Shown: in pieces, positions 60,932 through 64,000 of the stretch
Position numbering within the stretch: position 1 is the stretch's first letter
Layout: the number at the start of each line of letters is the position of its first letter
Origin: Polyangia bacterium
Lineage (GTDB): Bacteria; Myxococcota_A; Polyangia; Nannocystales; Nannocystaceae
Assembly: GCA_030430565.1 (NCBI GenBank)
Contig: JAUIKS010000003.1
Coordinates: forward strand, 461,775 to 525,774
Length of the DNA stretch: 64,000 nucleotides
Direction: 5' to 3'
Made by a program: the position numbers and the translations under genes
The notes under the pieces: model-generated
The model's database searches: none
The model's input: only the letters and a program-made list of their open reading frames with translations
Told to the model about the DNA's origin: nothing

Positions 60932-62995
60932 TCACCACAGCCAGGTTCGCAGGCCGATGACGCCGTGCCGCAGCAGCCAGAGTGTGAAGCCGAAGCAGGC
61001 GATCGAGACCGAGAGCGAGTGCAGCCGCGTGTAGAGCCCGAGCGACGCGTAGCGCGTGAACGCGCGGATCGAGTGGGCCAGCGCCGCCCCCGAGAGCCCG
61101 GCGAAGGCCAGCGTGAGCAGCATGAAGCCGATCGAGTACAGGTTCGGCTCGCCCAGCGCGAAGCGGGTCGCGCCCAGCACGAACACGCGGATCGCCGCGA
61201 CGATCGCCGCGGCCGCGAGCACGGGCGCGGCGCGGGTCGGGATGTAGCCGGGCAGGCGCGTCTCCTCGTCGCCGAACAGCAGCTTGCCGACCCACAAGAG
61301 CGCCGAGTAAAAGCCCGCCAAGATCAGCGTCCAGCCGATCACGAGCAGCCAGCGGCCGCCCTTGATCAGCGCGGCGTTGCCCGCTTCGAAGTTGTAGCCG
61401 AGGCCGAGGTCGGCCGTGCGCGCGCCGTCGGGCGTGGTCGTCAGCACGACGCTCGAGCCGGCTTGCCCGGAGACGCGGAAGGTGTCGCGGCCGGTCGGGA
61501 TCAGGCGGATCGGGTCGCCGCCCGCGAGCGCGACCTGCAGGTGGTCACGCTCGTCGACGCGGACGTCGAGGTCGAGGACCGCGCGCTCGAGGAAGCCGAA
61601 CAGCTCGATGCGCGGCGAGACGAACCGATAGCTGCCGGCGTAGCGCTCGAGCTGCGCGCGCGGGAGCTCGACGGTCGGCGGGGGCGGGAGGCGGCGACCC
61701 TCAACCAGCGCGTCGACCAGCAGCTGGCGGATCCGCAGGTAAGCCCGGCCCGAGTAGGAGTTGTTCAGCAGCATCACGTAGCCGACGCCGTGACGCGCCG
61801 AGTAGCCGTAGGAGGAGATGTAGCCAGGCAGCCCGCCGTCGTGACCGCGCATGACGATCGGGCGGCGCGGGTAGCCGAAGGTGCCGAGCCCGTAGTCGGC
61901 GTCAGACTTCACGCCCGGGATGGTCTCGCCGCGTTCCATCCGCGCGAGGCTCTCGGGCGTGAGCAGCTGCCCGCCCGGGATGGTCTCGCCGCGCTGGATC
62001 CACATGTGCACGAGGCGGGCGAGCTCGCGGGGCGAGGCCATCAGGTTCCCGGCGGGGCGGTGCACGAGGTACCAGTGGGGCGTGGGCTCGCCGGGCGCGG
62101 CGTAGCCGGCCGCGAGCCGGGCATCGCGCTCGGGGGTGCGGCGGAAGCCGGCGCGCTGCATCCCGAGCGGCCGCAGCACGTCGCGGCGCAGCGTGTCCTC
62201 GTAGCGCTCGCCGGTGACGCGCTCGAGCACGTGGGCGGCGACCGTGTAGTTGGGGTTGGAGTACGAGACGCGCGTCCCGGGGCGCCAGCGCGAGCGGCGT
62301 GAACGCGGGTTGATCGCGAGCACGTCGACGAGCGGCGCGTCCTCGGCCTCGGGACCGGCGAAGAACTCGTTGAAGCGCATGTCGTCCCAGCCGGTCGTGT
62401 GCTCGAGCAGGTGCGCGACGGTGATCGGCGCCTCGCTCGCCCACGGGTTGTCAAAGGCCAGGTCGGGCGCGAGCGCGCGCAGCTCGTCGTCGAGCGAGAG
62501 CCGCCCGGCCTCGACCTGCTGCATGAGCGCGAGCGCGATGAAGCTCTTGGTGATCGAGGCCACCCGGAACACGGTGTCGGGGGTGACCGGCGCGCCCGTC
62601 TCGAGCTCCGCGACGCCGATCCCGTCGGTCCAGCGCACGCCGTCGCGGTCGATGAGCGCGACGCCGACGCCCGGCACGCCCTCCTCCTCGAGCACGCGGG
62701 CGATCTGGGCCCGCAGCCGCCGCTCATCGGCCGCGCTCCACGGTTCAGAGGACCCGCTCGCGGACGAAGCCCGCGACGGTGAGGGCGCCGCCGACGGGTC
62801 GAGGAGCTGCGCGAGCGCGTCGCGCTGCAGCGGCGTCGGGCCGTCGAGCGCGACCGGCGTGAGCGCGAGCGCGGCCTGACCCGGCGCGAGCAGCCAGCGA
62901 GCGCCGACGAGCAGCAGCGCGGCGATTGTCGCCATCGCGGCGAGGAGCCCGAGGGCGCGGAGGACAGAGGAGCTCGAGAGCGGCGCGCGACGCAT
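60932..62995 (-). CDS. Beta-lactamase-family serine hydrolase with C-terminal membrane helices
   Basis: About 687 residues from ATG 62995. An N-terminal signal anchor (VLRALGLLAAMATIAALLLVG) precedes a PF00144 domain with RVASITKSF (S-x-x-K), VSYSNPNYTV (YxN) and MRGHDGGLPG (the HxG-type third box). A C-terminal half with four or more membrane helices follows (WLLVIGWTLILAGFYSALLWV and others). Such two-part proteins are penicillin-binding-protein-like esterases or peptidases held in the membrane. Substrate unknown. Confidence 0.85.
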   Translation of the reverse strand: MRRAPLSSSSVLRALGLLAAMATIAALLLVGARWLLAPGQAALALTPVALDGPTPLQRDALAQLLDPSAAPSPSRASSASGSSEPWSAADERRLRAQIARVLEEEGVPGVGVALIDRDGVRWTDGIGVAELETGAPVTPDTVFRVASITKSFIALALMQQVEAGRLSLDDELRALAPDLAFDNPWASEAPITVAHLLEHTTGWDDMRFNEFFAGPEAEDAPLVDVLAINPRSRRSRWRPGTRVSYSNPNYTVAAHVLERVTGERYEDTLRRDVLRPLGMQRAGFRRTPERDARLAAGYAAPGEPTPHWYLVHRPAGNLMASPRELARLVHMWIQRGETIPGGQLLTPESLARMERGETIPGVKSDADYGLGTFGYPRRPIVMRGHDGGLPGYISSYGYSARHGVGYVMLLNNSYSGRAYLRIRQLLVDALVEGRRLPPPPTVELPRAQLERYAGSYRFVSPRIELFGFLERAVLDLDVRVDERDHLQVALAGGDPIRLIPTGRDTFRVSGQAGSSVVLTTTPDGARTADLGLGYNFEAGNAALIKGGRWLLVIGWTLILAGFYSALLWVGKLLFGDEETRLPGYIPTRAAPVLAAAAIVAAIRVFVLGATRFALGEPNLYSIGFMLLTLAFAGLSGAALAHSIRAFTRYASLGLYTRLHSLSVSIACFGFTLWLLRHGVIGLRTWLW

Positions 62996-63507
62996 GCCCG
63001 ATGCTCGCAGCTGCGCTAAATCCAGGCAACTCACCGAGTATCTCGAGCCGCGAAATTGTGGGGTCTATTGCCACGGTCAGGGGCGCCGGCGTCGAATTTT
63101 CCCGCGCAGAGTCGCGCGTTCACGTTTGTGACCTTCACGCTCGCTGCGATGAGCGTCTCGGGATTCACACGGCGCGGTGATTTTTCGATCGAGATCACCA
63201 GCAATCTGTGCGTGTACAAAATGTCGGGACCATCCCAAGATGCCACAGTCCCGTCACGAGGCGGCGGGTCGCGGGTCGCGGGCGCTCGGTAACTGCACGA
63301 AATTACATGCCTCATCAAACATGTTTTAATTCCTCGATAAACAGGTGTGAAAATACATGTTTGTACAGTCATGTTATAAATTCGCGCCCTCGAGCCCAGC
63401 GCGCGCGCGTCCGCCCGTTGACCCGCGAATGGTGATACCTCTACACACGTGTGGTCGCGTGACGCCGACCAGCTGGCTGTAGGCGGTCGCGGCGGGAGGG
63501 TCAACTC
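62996..63507. other. Gene-free stretch with AT-rich ACATGT motifs
   Basis: A 512-base gap with no supported gene. From about 63296 to 63380 it is AT-rich and holds repeated ACATG/CATGT words (63304, 63319, 63353, 63369) near cagtcatgttataaattcg. This is probably the promoter region of the stalked lipoprotein at 63508 and a binding site cluster. Confidence 0.5.
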
Positions 63508-64000
63508 ATGGGCACGATTGGGTATTTTCGAAATGTTATCGTCGTCGCGCTCTGCGCGACAGGGCTCGCTTGCGGCGATGACGAGGGCGTCAGCGGGTCT
63601 GGGACTGACAGCGGCTCGACCGCGACGGAGGGCTCCGCGAGCGACGGCGGCACCGCGGGACCGGGCGGAACTGACAGCGGCGCGAGCGATAGCGCGAGCG
63701 GAGGGACCGGCGGGACCGAGGACACCGCGGAGGTGACCGGCGATCCCTCGGGCGGTCCAGGCGGGATGACGAGCGCTGGGACCGGCGGGACCGGCGGGAC
63801 CGACGGCTCGACCTCGGCGTCGACGACGGTCGGCGTCAGCGAGAGCGACACGGACGAGAGCGAGAGCGACACGGACGAGAGCGAGAGCGACACGGGCGAG
63901 AGCGAGAGCGACACGGGCGAGAGCGAGAGCGACACGGGCGAGAGCGAGAGCGACACGGGCGAGAGCGAGAGCGACACGGGCGAGAGCGAGAGCGACACGG
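63508..64000 (+). CDS. Lipoprotein with Ser-Asp-Glu repeat stalk (3' end outside window)
   Basis: ATG 63508 with a GGGAGGG ribosome site. The signal sequence ends in GLAC and leads into a Ser/Thr/Gly stalk, then a 21-bp tandem repeat coding for ESESDTG. The frame is open to the window's last base, so the functional C-terminal domain lies outside. The architecture matches the other stalked lipoproteins here. Confidence 0.75.
   Translation, partial: MGTIGYFRNVIVVALCATGLACGDDEGVSGSGTDSGSTATEGSASDGGTAGPGGTDSGASDSASGGTGGTEDTAEVTGDPSGGPGGMTSAGTGGTGGTDGSTSASTTVGVSESDTDESESDTDESESDTGESESDTGESESDTGESESDTGESESDTGESESDT
63841..64000 (+). repeat. 21-bp in-frame tandem repeat (ESESDTG)
   Basis: After a partial first unit, six full 21-bp units and most of a seventh, with gac/ggc variation, run to the window end. 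The unit length is a multiple of three, so copy-number changes would lengthen the stalk without breaking the frame. Confidence 0.85.

Noticed and set aside
63501..63998. Minus-strand frame of SLSLSPV repeats
   Set aside because: Complement of the ESESDTG stalk; no ribosome site or signal sequence, whereas the plus-strand frame has both.

Overview
The window looks like chromosome of a GC-rich myxobacterium, most like the Nannocystaceae. The signs are very high GC, large Ser/Thr kinases with TPR tails, many secreted lipoproteins with Ser/Thr/Gly stalks and Cys-rich repeats, ECF sigma factors, a caspase-like protein and a lipoxygenase-like protein. The genus is inference. No rRNA, tRNA or CRISPR array was seen.

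Layout. 1-11157: a heme protein tail, a His-rich lipoprotein, a steroid 5-alpha-reductase-like enzyme, a PanE-like reductase, a VOC protein, and several secreted proteins including a tandem Cys-rich pair. 11443-34826: one kinase-TPR gene cut into three pieces by two in-frame insertions. The first (about 4.9 kb) lies in the codons of the catalytic-loop motif HRDFKPE between 15-bp direct repeats; it carries LysR, pirin, a YcaC-like hydrolase, a small membrane protein and a lipoxygenase-like protein. The second (about 15.1 kb) lies in the codons of RTDQFSF between 22-bp direct repeats; it carries a complete tyrosine recombinase and a biosynthetic cluster. Joining the pieces across the repeats restores a 1107-codon reading frame with all kinase motifs, like the intact paralogue at 46469-49582.

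The cluster on the second element has a nine-gene minus-strand operon: KS-like chain-length factor, ketoreductase, ketosynthase, ACP, metallo-beta-lactamase-fold protein, Tat-signal small protein, ureohydrolase with a PqqD-like N-terminal domain, LPLAT acyltransferase with a PqqD-like C-terminal domain, and a membrane protein. A divergent hot-dog dehydratase and alpha/beta hydrolase, plus a Rieske protein and an AsnB-type amidotransferase, complete it. The inferred product is an acylated, possibly arginine/ornithine-derived or peptide-linked, lipid.

34827-64000: a sigma factor / anti-sigma / caspase-beta-barrel operon, AraC-GyrI regulator, two serine beta-lactamase-like hydrolases, a second ECF sigma factor facing the intact kinase, a poly-gamma-glutamate hydrolase-like lipoprotein, PilZ, RidA, thioesterase, two paralogous Cys-repeat anchor-L-type lipoproteins, a sodium/solute symporter, and a lipoprotein running off the end. 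Non-coding signals include two copies of a 125-nt structured repeat, three copies of a CAATTGAAA-N11-GCAAC promoter-like module, and a recurrent ACATGTC-N7-ACAT promoter-like motif.
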